Source: Tetrahymena elliotti 4EA (lineage: Eukaryota > Ciliophora > Oligohymenophorea > Hymenostomatida > Tetrahymenidae). From it: 52,382 nt of DNA. The stretch spans positions 1,865,135 through 1,917,516 of the forward strand of contig JH720298.1 of the NCBI GenBank assembly GCA_000231825.2, written 5' to 3'. Shown piece after piece: positions 11,693-26,597 of the stretch (the stretch's first letter is position 1; each line of letters opens with the position of its first letter). Below the pieces are notes generated by a model. That model was given only the letters and a program-made list of their open reading frames with translations, was not told the origin of the DNA and did no database searches. Position numbers and translations under genes: made by a program.

Positions 11693-12729
11693 TCATTTTT
11701 ATTCAGACCATTGAGAGAACTTTTCCTTTAATTCTTATTCCTTTGCCTTTTACTCATAGAAAATTTATTCTTTTTCTTTTCCTTTTTCTTCTCTTGCTTT
11801 TTGAGTGGCTTCTTGATTTTGCAATCTCTTTTGTTCATCTTCCTTAAGCTTTTCAGGGTTGCTTTCATATCCAGCTAATTATTAGGTAAAGTCCTTGAGT
11901 AATTTTTTTAATTGTTCTTTCATTTGCTTTTAAATGATTCTTTTGGCAATGTCTCCACATTTATTCTTGGTATTTAAAGTGACATGATCAACCTATTTGT
12001 AATTTAGCAAATAATTTGTTAGTTCATTCACTTCAGTTGCTTTTTGATATAAATTTATTTAATTACTTCAAAGTCTAAGTCATCAGGGTTGATATCGTGA
12101 ATCTTGAAGTAGCCATCAGCATCTTCTTCATCATTTTCAGCTAAATTTTACAGACAAAAAAAGTTTTAGCAAAAATTATTTCAGAAACAGTTTAGCTGCT
12201 TTGTTCACAAAATAAAAGAAAAATATAAAATTATATACCTTTGAATTCAACTTCGACATTAAATTCATAGCAAAGAATTTGCTTGCCTTTTCTGACATTA
12301 ATTTCAGCCTTTTTTTAGAAAGAATTTAAATTAAAGACTTGCTTTGTGAATAAATTAATTAGTAATAAGCTACATCTCCATTAATGGATTTAATCTTTGA
12401 ATTATAAACTTTAACACCATCTTATTCAATAGAAACGCTCAAAATAATTTCTTCAAGAAGCTTCTTTGCTTGGGGAGTGTAGTTCTTTTGTTCCCTTTAT
12501 TTTTAATTTAAGATTTAGGTTTAATTTGTCAATTTTCAAAAGCTAAAAGCTCCATCTTTATTTATTTAGTTTTAGCAAACCAAATCCTTAGACAAAAAGT
12601 CTACTTCAAATAATTTAAAAGATAGACCAATAAGATTATAAAATATTAGGAAGTTTTGTAAAGAATGAATTACCAATGCCATGAGTTAACATTCCAAACA
12701 GAACCAGCAGCTTACTTTCTATCAACCAT
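11693..12729 (-). CDS. AHA1 N-domain Hsp90 co-chaperone (Hch1-like, no C-domain)
   Basis: Five exons on the minus strand: 12729-12674, 12494-12374, 12308-12239, 12140-12067, 11992-11693; total 621 nt, 206 residues, phases consistent. The N-terminus has SVWNVNSWHWEQKNY, matching the NxNxWHW signature of the AHA1 N-terminal domain that binds the Hsp90 middle domain and stimulates its ATPase. Splicing joins SINGD to AEINVRKGKQILCYEF, the family's GDxEVNxRKGK segment, which strongly supports the intron placed at 12309-12373. Then comes a DLDFEVDHVTLN strand region and a helical KRIIQKQMKEQLKKLL segment. The protein ends in a charged coiled-coil-like tail. The C-terminal AHSA1 domain found in full AHA1 is missing, so the architecture is like yeast Hch1. 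The four introns are 179, 65, 98 and 74 nt. Confidence 0.88.
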
Positions 12730-14782
12730 TTTTAATATGTTTTTACCTTGTGTTTGTTAGTGTGTGAATTTTATATCTTTTTTGAATAATTTAATTATTT
12801 ATTAATTTAGGAACGAGATACACTTAATTTAATTTTTAATGACTCTTTTAAAATTTGCAATTTTTTCTCTTTAAACCTTGATAAAAATCAAACATAGAAA
12901 CAAGCAAGCAAGCTAACAAACAAACAAATTAATAAGCAAGCAAATCACTATCAAAAACAAAATAAAACAGCAATAAGAAGATTCTTTGATTATTTTTATT
13001 ATAAAAAATGAGAAATCTTTAGAATTATTCCATTTTCTAAATTCTTTAAAATGATTCGTTTAAAAATTTGAAATTAATTCCAACTCAATTCATATTTTCA
13101 TTTTTCTTTTAAATTTATCTTAAAATCAATTTATTCAATTTTAGATTCTTTTGATTTGTTAGTTTATTGAATTAATATTAAAGTGTCTTAATTTAGATAA
13201 TAATAATCAATAAATTTTTTATTCAAATATTGATTTATTTATATAATTAAAGATTTTTATTTGTTATATAAATAAGAATATTTTTGTAAAAAAATGAAAT
13301 GAATAAATTAATTCAATACTTTTTGAAAATAAAAATAATGGATATTTATATCACAAAATAAAAAAGAATTATTTTTATTTTAAAATGAAATATAATTGAT
13401 GCTGGTTTTTACTAAAATTATTGATTTCATATTTAAATTATAATCAATAATTTCTCAAGATAAAAACACCAATTTTGATTTTTATTTATAAGGAACAACT
13501 AAGTTATTAATCAATCTTTAAATTAATATTAAATGAAAAGTAAATATTGTTGGTTTTAATCATATTTATTAATTACATATTTAAATAATTATCTTTAATT
13601 CTAAAAGTATGAACATTCATTTTTGATAAAAAAATTTAATTTAATAAACAATAAATTCTTTATCACATTTTTTTCTCAAATATTTGAAATTTTAGTTAAA
13701 TCTTATTTTTTTTAATAAAATAATCTAGGTCATTCTGATAAAATTTAATTACCAGTCAGGTTAATTTGAATTGGAGATAAGATTAATTTTTAGATGCGTG
13801 ATATTCAATATGTAATTTATTCGATCTATTAGTCCAGTAATTGTTTGTAATTATACTACATTAAAAATGCTAAAAAAAGGATTAAACAATAAAATAAAAA
13901 ATATTTGAAAAGTTTAGAAGTTCAATTTTTAAAAAATTAATCACATAAATTGAGAATCAGTTTTGGCCTGAATTTCTTTTTATTGAAAAAAAAAAATTAC
14001 GATTAGGATTCCTATTAAAAATTATGAAATTTGTAACAAATATAATTATGAGTTAAATTAATGAAAATCCATCTAAATTTTGTTTTTCATTTATTTCTTT
14101 TTAATTTTTACTTTTTCCCAAATAAAAAAATGTTTTATTGAAAACTAAATAAATTTTTTTTTTAAATTAAATGAAATTGAATGGACATTATAATAATAAT
14201 TATGAATAATATTAATAATTAAGTAAGGTTAGATACAATATTACTTCATTTAAAATTTTATTGATTTTAGTAATCAATCTAAAAAATTTTTAAATAAAAA
14301 TGAATGACAAATGTTGTTTTTAAGATAGATCTATGGATATATTTATCTGTTTGTCTGTCTTGTTGATTGCTAATTAGCTTCTTTGTTAAGTGACTTATAT
14401 AATAAATCAATAAATTAATGAATGGATTTATAATCATAATTTATTTGAATAAATAATAAAGAGAGCATTTAGTTTAGTTGTTTGCTTGCTTGCTTGATAC
14501 CTTTTATAAGTAATACGATGAGAATAAAGGAGAGCGAGTGAGTAATAAGATAAAAATCATATGATAAATGAAATAAATAATTGATTAATAAAGAAATTAA
14601 TAATCTTAAAACTAATTAATATTATTAAGTAATTAACTAATTAATTAACATTAGAACAAGAAAATTTAGGTTTAAGGCATATCAAGTATTTTAAATTAAT
14701 AGTTAATCAAGCTCATTAATTATTAGCTAATAAATTTACGAATAGAAAGATAGATAGATACATTGCAAGCAATTCATTTAAT
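12730..14782. other. Long A/T-rich intergenic stretch with tetranucleotide tracts
   Basis: Upstream of two divergently transcribed genes. No protein or RNA gene recognised. Short degenerate tetranucleotide repeats are present: (CAAG/CAAA)n at 12901-12942, (TGTC/TGTT)n at about 14346-14362, (TTGC)n at 14480-14497 and (ATAG)n at 14741-14760. Confidence 0.5.
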
Positions 14783-17700
14783 ATGAGGATACTTGAGACA
14801 CTTTTCCACCAAAGTGCTTTATTCTCGTTGTTGATTATAGCAATATTTTCCTGCCTGAAACTTGCATAAGCAGGTTAAATTTTTGGGTAGAGCATTGTAG
14901 TTGATTATAACTATGATGGTGATGCTGAAAAAATAACGTTACTGGTTTAATTTGAATCATCTTTAACAAGCAGTGAAGCTATTTAGATCTAATTCCCAAC
15001 AAACTTAGGACCGAGTAATTAGGTTTTTGGTAGTGTTTATGAAGAATAGAATGACTTGCTTTTAGGGGGAAATATTGTTGCTGACTCTTCAAGCTAGAAC
15101 AATTATTATATTTTTGCATTCAAAGCCAAATTAGATGCAAATATTTTATATAGATTCGAGATCACATTCGTCAATTAAATAACTAACAATTTGGTATTTA
15201 ATGATCCTATTTCCATGCTTACTATGTCTTAAATAGGTTCTAATGCTATCATATATGATTAGAACCCTTCTCTCTTTTATCTATACATAGCTCCTAATAT
15301 ACCCAGCGAAACTCTAATTGTCAACATTCAGCTTGACTCTAAGCCATAAGAAGAGTATATCACTGATCCAGGAATCATATATTCTTCATTCATCGATATA
15401 ACTCCTTCAATATCAAACACATAGGGTAAATATAGATTCAAGCCATAAATTAAAAAAATCAAGATATTTCATTTCATATAAATTCAATTTTTATTGAGCC
15501 ATTTTAGTAAAAATATACTTTAGGGAGAATTAAATAAGCACTATTGATATAATAACTAACATAAAAAGCATATTAAATAAATTAATATTTAATTTAAAAG
15601 TCAGTAATATTTATAGAGAACCTAAGTAAAAACAATAATCATTAAAAGTATAACTAACAAACCAAATGAAATCTAAATTATTATAAAATATTTCTCTCAC
15701 TAAAAAATATTACAAAGCAATGAATCAAAATCATCTTACCTCTAATGATATGCACATACATCAAAAAAAAGATTGGTTTTTAAATCAAACTTAAAGTTTT
15801 TTCTTAAAAATAAATTTTTTATTGACATACATAAAATATTGGAATTCCTTTTACAGTAGTAATTCTATCAATAAAAGACTTAAGGAGTCTATAAAGCAGT
15901 TCGAATATCATAGATTCTGAATGAGAATTTTAATAGCTTTAAAGATACAATTAAAAAATACAGCATTAATACTAAAAGTTAAAACAAACATCAATATTTA
16001 ATTTTTCAAGTCAAAAATAAAGATAGACAGACAGACATTCATTCTTCTTTTAAAAATGTTAAAAGAAAATAATACTTTCTTTCAAATAAAGTTAGGTTGT
16101 TAAGTTTAAACATATCTCAAAATAAATTCAATTACTATCTTCATTATTTTCGAGGAAATTTTCAAAGCAAAGTATGCATCTAAAATTTCTTTTAAATTGA
16201 TTGATTTGTTTTAATCAAAACATTTTTAATTTAAGCTCCAAAAAGAATTACTGTCATTGATTAAATAATAATTTAAATTTAGTAGATTTGTAGGTTTTAA
16301 TTAATTTAAATTTTGATATTTTATTGAATAGGAGGCTATTATTATATTTATATTGATGTTGGACCAAATGTTATTGGAAGCAAGACTGGTGCTGATTTCT
16401 AATTCGTAGGCAAGTGTTAATCAGTAGAAAATAAATGTGATAAAAGTTAGAATGATCCTAATTGCATAATAATTTATCAAGTAGAATTTACTTAAGTTTT
16501 TTAACTTAAAGTTTGCAAAAATAAATTTTAAATAGGTTAAAAGTACATGCACTATTGATAGCTCAACTGGAGTGATTACATTTGTTTAAACAGACCCTAT
16601 TGTTGCTTAATAGCCAATTAGAATTAATGTAGAAATAAAGAATCCTCTTTATACATCACAAAGAGATATTAGAGTATATTCTGCTTCTATTAATGATAAA
16701 AGGTATTAATATATTATTAATCATTTTTTAGTTTAAGCAAATAATTTCTATGATAAAAAAAGACCTATGGAGAAAGGCAAATTAGCTTTGGCTTTAAGAG
16801 TTACTGAGGTTCAGATTAAAGTTGAAAAGATTTAATATATGTGGGGTTTAGATTAGAATGAAAGTATATTTTCACCATACAAATTATTTAAGGCTGCTTC
16901 TGCTACTCCTTTGGCAGGACCTATTAATTCCTTTTAGATCTATTTTACTATTCCAACTATTGTTCCTGAAGGTAGTAATTTGACTTTGTCATTAGAAACT
17001 GACTCAACCAGCTGTCTTGAGCATTCAATCATTACAAATCTTCCAGTATTATCAGGAAAAGACAAAGTTTCATGTTACTTCAAAACAGTAAGTTCTCTTG
17101 GATTCATTAATTGTGTAAATATTGGTGCTTTTTAAGATCCTACAATCCAATATTTTATTGCAGCTAAAGTTTATTATGCTAGTACTGCACCTGATCCAGT
17201 TAATTTTGGTGGTATTTCTATTAGTTCAGTTGTTTTAGATAATAACGGAACACCTATTCCAAATATTAATCTCTTTGGAAAAGCTTTGGGATAGAAAATT
17301 ATTCTATAAGCAAATTCTGAATATCTGGATACAACTGGATGGCATTCAAGTAGTACTTGGAGTTTAGGCACCACTCAAATTATTTCAACTCCTGATGATG
17401 GTACTCTCTCTGGTGTTCCCAATGGTATTAATGCTCTCCTAACTGGATCATAAAATACTGTCGGAATAGTCCCTTCACTCCAAACTAGTCAACAACTCAT
17501 ATTTTTCTTGAAAGTTAATCCTAGTCAAGTAATTTATTCATTCAATATTTTTTACTTAATAGATTTTAATGTGAATCAAATTTTTACTTTTTTGCTGCTA
17601 AATATGGGAGGGAAATTTGAGAGGAGGTACCTTTTTATTTTTGTAAAAAGGGAAATAAACAACCAAATAAATATTATACCTCTCTTCTATCTCTTTTAGC

Positions 17701-20700
17701 AATTATTAGTATATATCCTACCCTCCTAAATAATTAATATTTATTTAGAAAGTTTAATTTGGAAGATAGCTTAAAAAAGAAAAATAAATTAAATTAGTTT
17801 ATTGATAATTTATGTTTAATAAATATTTAGATTGGTACAGATGGAAATTACTATAGAATGAGTATTTTATATAATCCTTCAGTTGTCAAGTATGTAACTG
17901 GATATGAAAATTATGGTATTGATTTTGCTGCTTACTCTTCAACTAACTCAAAATGGGAGCTAGACTAATTTCCTTGCTACTCTCTTGCAACCAAATAATG
18001 TGTTTGGTATAATAAGCCATAGGCTCAGGTTAATGCTATTGAGTTTACCTAAAATTCTTTAATATCTAATCCTTATGCATTTGTCAGATTCGAGTGTGGG
18101 CTTAAAACTGCTGGTGTTAATGTAGCTACTTGCAATAATTTCTAAGGTTTTTATTTATTAATTAATTTACTATTATTGCTTATGATGTTTTAAATATTCA
18201 TGAGTTATTTTTTAAAGTAAAATACCTGTTTAATGAAGAGAAAATTTAATTTAATTTATAATAAATTTTTTAGGATAAGGAACTTCAAACTAATAAGCTG
18301 GTGCTCTTTCAATGAGAAATGTTTATTTTGACAGTGGATTCTAATCTTCAATTTATCCTGATGACAAGTTATTAGATTTCGTTATTACTTTCGAATAAAA
18401 ATTGTACTCTGATCCTAGTACTGTTTATGCCACGGTTTCTACTTAATTGATTAATGCCTACACAATTCAAAATTACAGATTAAGTAACATTAAGGTATCT
18501 TATGTAAATCTCTATTCTCAAAGTTCAGGTACTGTTCAATCTAATAATGGTTTTTATGTACCAACTATGCTTAGAATTGGTGGTTCTATTCTCAGATCAG
18601 AATCATACAACCTCGATGTAAATTGATTATTTTGTTTATAATAAGAAAATATTCATTTTTATTGGACTAAAAATTAGAAAATTCATGTATTCTTAGATGA
18701 AAATGTTGATGCAAGTAATTTTATGGAAAATTATAGCAACGATCAGAGTGATCATAGTATTGGATGCAGCAAGGCTACTTGTTAATATTTTGCTAATTCA
18801 GGAACCTTTTTATCTTCTGATACTTGGTTTAATTAAAAGAAAATAGAAATTTCTAATTTACCAAATATTCAAAATGAATTTAATATTCTTATACCAATTA
18901 ATAACCTTGATGGAAAGCTTCCTATTCGTTTGGTTATTGCTTTTACAAGTGCTTAAAACACTGTTTTTGGATTGGGTGGTTTAGATTAGGTTTTGAATGT
19001 TTTTAGAATAGCTGGTCTTCCAGTCAATGGAAAGTTACTAAATCCTATACCCACTATGAATGGAATAGCAAATAACGTTGCAGCACTCAGTGGTTATTCT
19101 GCATCATGGGCAGAAAGTAATAGATAAATTTAATTTCAAAATCAAAAAGCAAATAAATTTAATTTTATTTAATAGGTGGAAATACATTCAACTACAAATT
19201 AGACATAACAAAAGTAGGTGTTTAGAGTACTGTTACAGATACTTCTCTAGGTGGAGATGGAACAACAAAGCTTGTGATTTCCTAAGCAGGTTGAGTTTAA
19301 TTAAATAAATTTATCTATTAATTTATTTATATAAAATTAGGAGATGCTTAGATGTATGGTGCTGGATTAACAATAACAAGCTTTACTCAAAATATATTTA
19401 GTATTAGTTAAATTTAATTCAGTACTCCTCCAGCAACAGGTGCTTAAAGTTGTACAACTTTCTAATATAAAATAAATACTAATAGTGCTCCATCAGAAAG
19501 ATAGAATTAATATAACTATGTTGTATTCTGTCCTATTGATGATTATACCTACAAAATTGATAATACTGTAACTCCTAGTACTACATTTAGTATTATTATC
19601 AAAAACCCTTCCTTCCCTGGTTTCTTTGTAAACGGCTATGATCTTTCTACTGTTTTTTCATATGCTTTTTCAAACAATAAAGGTAAAATATATTTTATTC
19701 TTTTCTTGACTTAAACAAATAAATATTTTAGGAAGTCTAATTGCTTTCAATGTTGAATCTTAGACAGTTACTACTTAGGCTGGAACTGGTATTGGCGCTC
19801 CTTGGTAATGCACTACTAATACAATCACTGCACCACCTTCATAAAGTAGCACAGGAAGATAAAAAGTTTAATTTGTAATTCCTTGGAATAACTCAGATTT
19901 AAAGATAGACTAAACTGTTCTTAATGGCTATGCTTCTCTGGATGTTCGTGTTACTTTTACTGCTCTAACTGGTATTACATTTGTTACATCAACTGCACCG
20001 AACGTCTTTTGTGAGAATGATTAATTCAACTGTGTTGGAACAATTACAGGTAACTACATAGATTTTGTTTTGACTCCTATAAAAAATGATGTAGTTTACT
20101 CAATAGAACGTTCTTAGAACATAGTAATAACTACATTCATTGTTTTAACCACTCCTGCAAGTCCTCTTAATTACAACATAGATATCCTAATTCCAACTCA
20201 AAAAAGTGGAAAGAATTACATTTATGGTAGTACATACAATAATATCATTTACTAGTAATGTGTCCAGTAGACATTTACTGTTAATTCTAGTCCTTATGGA
20301 ACTTCTCTAGAAGTAACAGATGTTTCTTATGAAATAATAAATAATCATGCAAGAGGTACTTTCTCCTTTAATTTCAGATCGGTAAATCCTCGTGATGAAT
20401 TCTATTCAACCAGTTAATATATCTTTACACTAGGATTTGTCGCTAGTGCAGATAATATTAGTGTTCTCCAATAAAACAGTATTATGTGCTATGTCATGGA
20501 AAGAGACTACACAACTCCTAATAGTTAATTCTTTGTTTCACATAGATGGAAATCAATTTAAATTTCGGCTAATTTTGCTACTATGACTCTCACCCCTCAA
20601 ACATTCTTCTCTAAACCTCACAACTACCAATTCAAGGTTAACAATTTAATTCAAAAAATAACTATTTATTAATTTATTTGTATATTTTCTCAAAAAATAA

Positions 20701-23700
20701 ATGAAAAAATGAATTTTTCAGAAAAAATTTTTAAAATAAAATAAAATGTTTTTATTAAAATAAAAAGGTTATCTGTGTTGGTGGAGCAACAACTGATGGC
20801 GTCATAGCAACAGGTTTATCTGCAGCATGGAAAGATGGAACAGACACAATTTAGTAAACAACTACTCCTATCTTATTAACAGCATTAGGATAACAAATTA
20901 AAGCTTAGTTAGCATTTACTAATCCTCCTATTATTGTTTCACGTTTCTTTGCTAGTCCTGGTATGGAAGCGCATTATAAATTTGAAATTTAGATTAAGAC
21001 TCCATTAACTGTATAGAGTAGAATTTATATAGATTTTGGTATTGGATTCTCACCTCGTATTAACAAGAATGGTCATGTGGAATGTTATATCACTGATTCC
21101 CCTACTTTTGATATTTAATAGGGATCTTAGACTTTAACTCTATGTGAAATTATTAACAGCAGAAGACTCAAAGTGTATGCAAATGATTTAGTTTCATCAT
21201 TATTTTATATTGATGTTTTGGGTGTTTCTATGCCATAAACATTCCCAGCATTTGCCATTTCTAGACCTGTTCACTGGATTGGTATTGACGACGATGATGA
21301 TTTAACTAACGGAATTGTTGAACAAGGGACATTCTTAGATACTTTCCCTACTCAAGGCAACTTCTAAGTTATGTCAGTTTTGAATATCTAACAAAACACA
21401 AACATTATTCGTAGAGCCCATTCTCTTAATTTTACCATCTAAACTTAGCGTGTTAATATCAAGAAAGTTAATTTATTCTATATAGACTTCCCCTACTAAT
21501 ATGATTCTATTTCAAGAGGTGACAGCTATCCTTGCACATTCTAAAGAAATAATTTGTCAACTTATCCCAAAAACGCTCAGTCATATGTTAAAAGTCCAAA
21601 TATTGCTTTGAAGTGTGACTTCATCTCCAAAACAAGGTTTGTTAATTTTATTTGCATTCAGCATTAGAAATAATAAGAAGAATCAAAAGAAATATTAAAA
21701 ATTGAGAAGAAAATAAAAATAAAAAATTTAATCTCCCTTCACAAAATGCAAACATTTATCCAAAAAGTTATTTTGAAGTCAAAATATTTTAAATTTTCAA
21801 ATGAGATAAAATAAACAATTTGCTTTAATTTGATTATTACTTGATAGCTTTCTGTATTGAAAAGTAGTAAGTGATAATAATAGAACAAAATATTAAAATC
21901 TAAATCATTTCTTTTTTTGAATGAGTTTTGTAAATAAAAATGGTAATTTAAAAATAACTTTCAATGAATTGAAGAAATATTTAAAGAAAATTCAATATTT
22001 TTGATACACAATTAATTATTTTGTTAATAATAGAATGAGAATAACATTTAATTTAGATGATGATTAAACATAAAGCAGTACTTATGAGACTTACAGTATC
22101 TTTGTTTAGAATATTGTGTCACCAAGTTAGGTTGTTTCTGGGCTTAGATTCAACATTTTTGCAAGTTCAAACACAAATTTAAATGGAATAATTTTGATTG
22201 CCTCTGATTATAGTGCTTCAAAAATCAACTATATTGCTGAAACTGAAAAGATAGATTTGCAATGGAATTCAATTTAATTGTAACAATCTCAATAAAATGT
22301 TGTACTAAATACCTTAAGCTATCTTTATAATTACTATTCTCCTATTTAGTATTTTAATACCTATATTGGTTTCTATAATTGTGATATGCAACTTTCACCT
22401 AAATCATCAACACAAAATGTATTTAAAAATACTTTCTAATACAGCTTTAACAGTTATATTAGCAAATTTTATTTTGATAATACAACCAATTACATAGAAA
22501 CTGCTTTCACTGGCTAAGCAGTTAGTTAATTCAAATTAGCTGCTTAACAATAAACTTCACCAGGAATCTACACTTTACATCCCATTAAGAGTAGTGGAGA
22601 TACTTTATAATAATACATGGACTTACCACCCTTAAATGTTGTAGTCAACACAAATAAGTGTCAAGTTAATGCTGCAAGTAATGCATATGATTTACCTGCT
22701 GATGGATAAACTCTCCCTATTATTTTTGATTTTAAAAGCTGCTACCCTGCATAAAGCATTTAATATGTTCCCACCAATGATTTAGGAGATCCTTCATAAC
22801 TTATTGCTGATTCGTAAAATAATTTACTTTATTTTTATAAATTATCTTCAATAATTGATTTTATTTTAAATTAAAAAACAGAACTACTTATCAAGATACT
22901 GTTGATGGTTCTAAAGGTAACTACTAGACTAATTATAGAATGATAATGACTTTTAAGCCTAAAACTAGCAATTTAATAGCATAAGGAACTGTAATTAATT
23001 TAAGTTTCACTCTCGGAGGATATAATCTACTCAGTTTCAATCCTCCTAACAACATATAATTAACTATCACTGCTCCTTTAGGAACTATTGCTGCACCAAT
23101 TGCAGCTAATCTTGTTATTGTTTCCCAAAAAGCAAATTCTGTAACAGTGTAATTTTAATGTGATTAGCCATCTACTGTTCTCTACCAAGTTGGTTTGGAA
23201 GATAATGCTCCACCCCTGTACACTACAATTATCACTCAACTCACAAGTAATTTATCAAATAATTTACTTCCTCATTTATTCGCATACTTTTTCTATCAAT
23301 AATTTTTTCTTCAAAATTCCAAAAAAAAATGAATTGAAAATATGAATAAAAATATTATTAACCTATTACTTCTTATAAATTAAGGTGCAAGAGATTCCTT
23401 TAGTGATACTAAAGATTATTAATATTATAAACAATATGGTAGATTGGTGATTCCTGTAGCTAATGGAAGTGTATAGTAAACTATAACTAACTTATAGAGC
23501 TCATCAATCTATAATATATACTATTATTGTGTCAACTAATAGCCTTAAGTAAGTGCAGTTTAGACAGCTAGTTTCTAAGTAGCATCTAACTTGGGATATC
23601 TACTCAAGGTTAACTTGTATTTCGGTGATTAGATAACTTATGCTTAAAATCAAGATATAATATGTGCTATGACTTAAGCCTTTTCACTTAGCTCTGATCG

Positions 23701-24388
23701 TATAGTTTCAGACTAAGATGTATAATGTGGTGGATCATATCCTTACTTTGTAAAATCTTTAACTTCTTTATATAAAAAGCAAATTTAAGTCAACAATTAA
23801 TACTAATACTCTTACTATATTTTACCAGACAAAACATTAGTGTAAGATTTAGTGAATCTTTAAATTAAAGAAATTATTTAATACAGCTCATTCAACTTAA
23901 CTCTTCTAAGTAACACATAAAATCCATAGTAATTCCCTCTTCTTTTAGATACTGAAACTGAAGATATTCTCACTTAATCTTCAGTTTCTGCCTCTCTAAA
24001 TTTAGCTTCATTGGATACAAATTATGCCACTCTTAATTTCACTCTGATTGGTTAAAAAGGTTATATTTATGTAGGTGTCATGGCTGGTTCACAAAATATT
24101 GACTTTAAGAATTTCTTAGAATTAGTTAATTATAGTGACATACTTTACTTCTGGAGCAGCTACGTTCCTCGTGATATCTAGCAGACAGTTACCTTTACAA
24201 ACCTTAAGCCAGCAACTACTTATACCGTATTTTATGCAGCAACAAATGATAACCCCTCAATCTAAGCTCAGTCCACTGGTATTAAAATTCTATAATTTAC
24301 TACCAAATCTATTTAAGTAGTTGTTGAAGCTTTTTCTGCTCAGATGATCTATTCATTGTTAATGTTAGCTTTCTATTTCTTAATTTGA
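14783..24388 (+). CDS. Giant secreted/surface protein of unknown function, 14 exons
   Basis: Exons as read: 14783-15425, 16332-16480, 16536-16702, 16763-17513, 17831-18146, 18274-18617, 18678-19116, 19176-19289, 19341-19682, 19732-20636, 20768-21636, 22076-22813, 22882-23246, 23385-24388. Total 7146 nt, 2381 residues, with phase kept at all 13 junctions. The N-terminus has a hydrophobic signal-peptide-like segment (LFSLLIIAIFSCLKLAQA) and the last residues form a hydrophobic tail (MIYSLLMLAFYFLI), so it is likely exported and either GPI-anchored or held by a C-terminal membrane segment. Between them lies a long Ser/Thr/Asn-rich, beta-strand-like sequence with scattered cysteines and many N-x-S/T sites. 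Near the end VTFTNLKPATTYTVFYAATND looks like the last strands of a fibronectin III-type domain. No catalytic motif was found. A surface coat or adhesion role is inference only. Intron 1 is 906 nt, very long for this window. The acceptor at 22075 could be 3 bases later. Confidence 0.82.
15426..16331 (+). other. Unusually long first intron of the surface-protein gene
   Basis: GT at 15426 and AG at 16330-16331; G from TAG G joins GA GGC to give ThrGlnGlyGly. The 906-nt segment is A/T-rich and contains a (GACA)n tract at about 16021-16036. No alternative exon with convincing coding character was seen in it. Confidence 0.6.
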
Positions 24389-25299
24389 TATTTATTAAAA
24401 AGTAAGAATGCATAATTTTGTTATTTTGTCTATTTTTGTTTCTTGTTGATATAAATTATTTTTTTAAGCACGTTTTAATTTTTTCATCAATTAAATACTT
24501 TAATCTTTTTCTTGATCATATTAAAATATTATTTTTCTTATTTATAAAATGAAATCCATCTTTATTATTTTTAGATATCAAATAAGTTCATTCTTCAAAG
24601 ATTTCACAATTAAATTTAAAATAAATAAAATAACTCATTACAAGAATTATATTAAAAACATTATGAATAAATGAACTATAGAAAAATTATACAAAAAACA
24701 AAAATGAGAAGGATTATATTTTAATTTTAAGATTTTATTTGGATTGAATTGATAAATAGTAAGATAAATTCTTATTCTGAGAATTAAACCTAAAAAATAA
24801 ATGAAAATAAGCAAAAAGAAAGGGTTATATAAATAATTCTTTTACAGAAATAGAGCAGATGTATTTTTTTTTTAGTTTTAAATTCACTGATAAGGATTAG
24901 TTGCTTTTTCTTATTAATTCTTAGAAGAGCTGCTATTCAAGTAGAATTAAAGTTGTTTGTGAGCTATTTATTGGGTTAAATATCTTAAAATATTAAAATT
25001 TATAAAGCTGTTTCATTGGTGATAAACATATTCTTGAAATTGGTTTCTTTTAGGTGCCTTAAATATTTTTAAAAAATGAATCTTGCTTACATCTGTAGAA
25101 TTTTCATGGAAGGTTGAAGGAATTTATATCTTTGAGAAATAACTAGTTTTATGTAGAGAATGAGATATTTGCATTAATCTTGTTAATTCTTATGAAATTT
25201 TATGAGTCAATCTGTAGTTTAAAAATTGATTTGAACATTTAGAAAAACGATATATTTAATTAAGTACCATAAAAATAAATAATAAGTTAAATCTAAAAA
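24389..25299. other. A/T-rich intergenic stretch
   Basis: 3' flank of the surface-protein gene and 5' flank of the oxidoreductase gene. The part after about 24870 is richer in G but no frame with coding character was found. Confidence 0.5.

Positions 25300-26597
<1,298 letters not shown>

Noticed and set aside
17508..17699. 63-residue open frame inside the surface-protein gene
   Set aside because: It lies mostly in the intron at 17514-17830; flanking exons join in phase without it.
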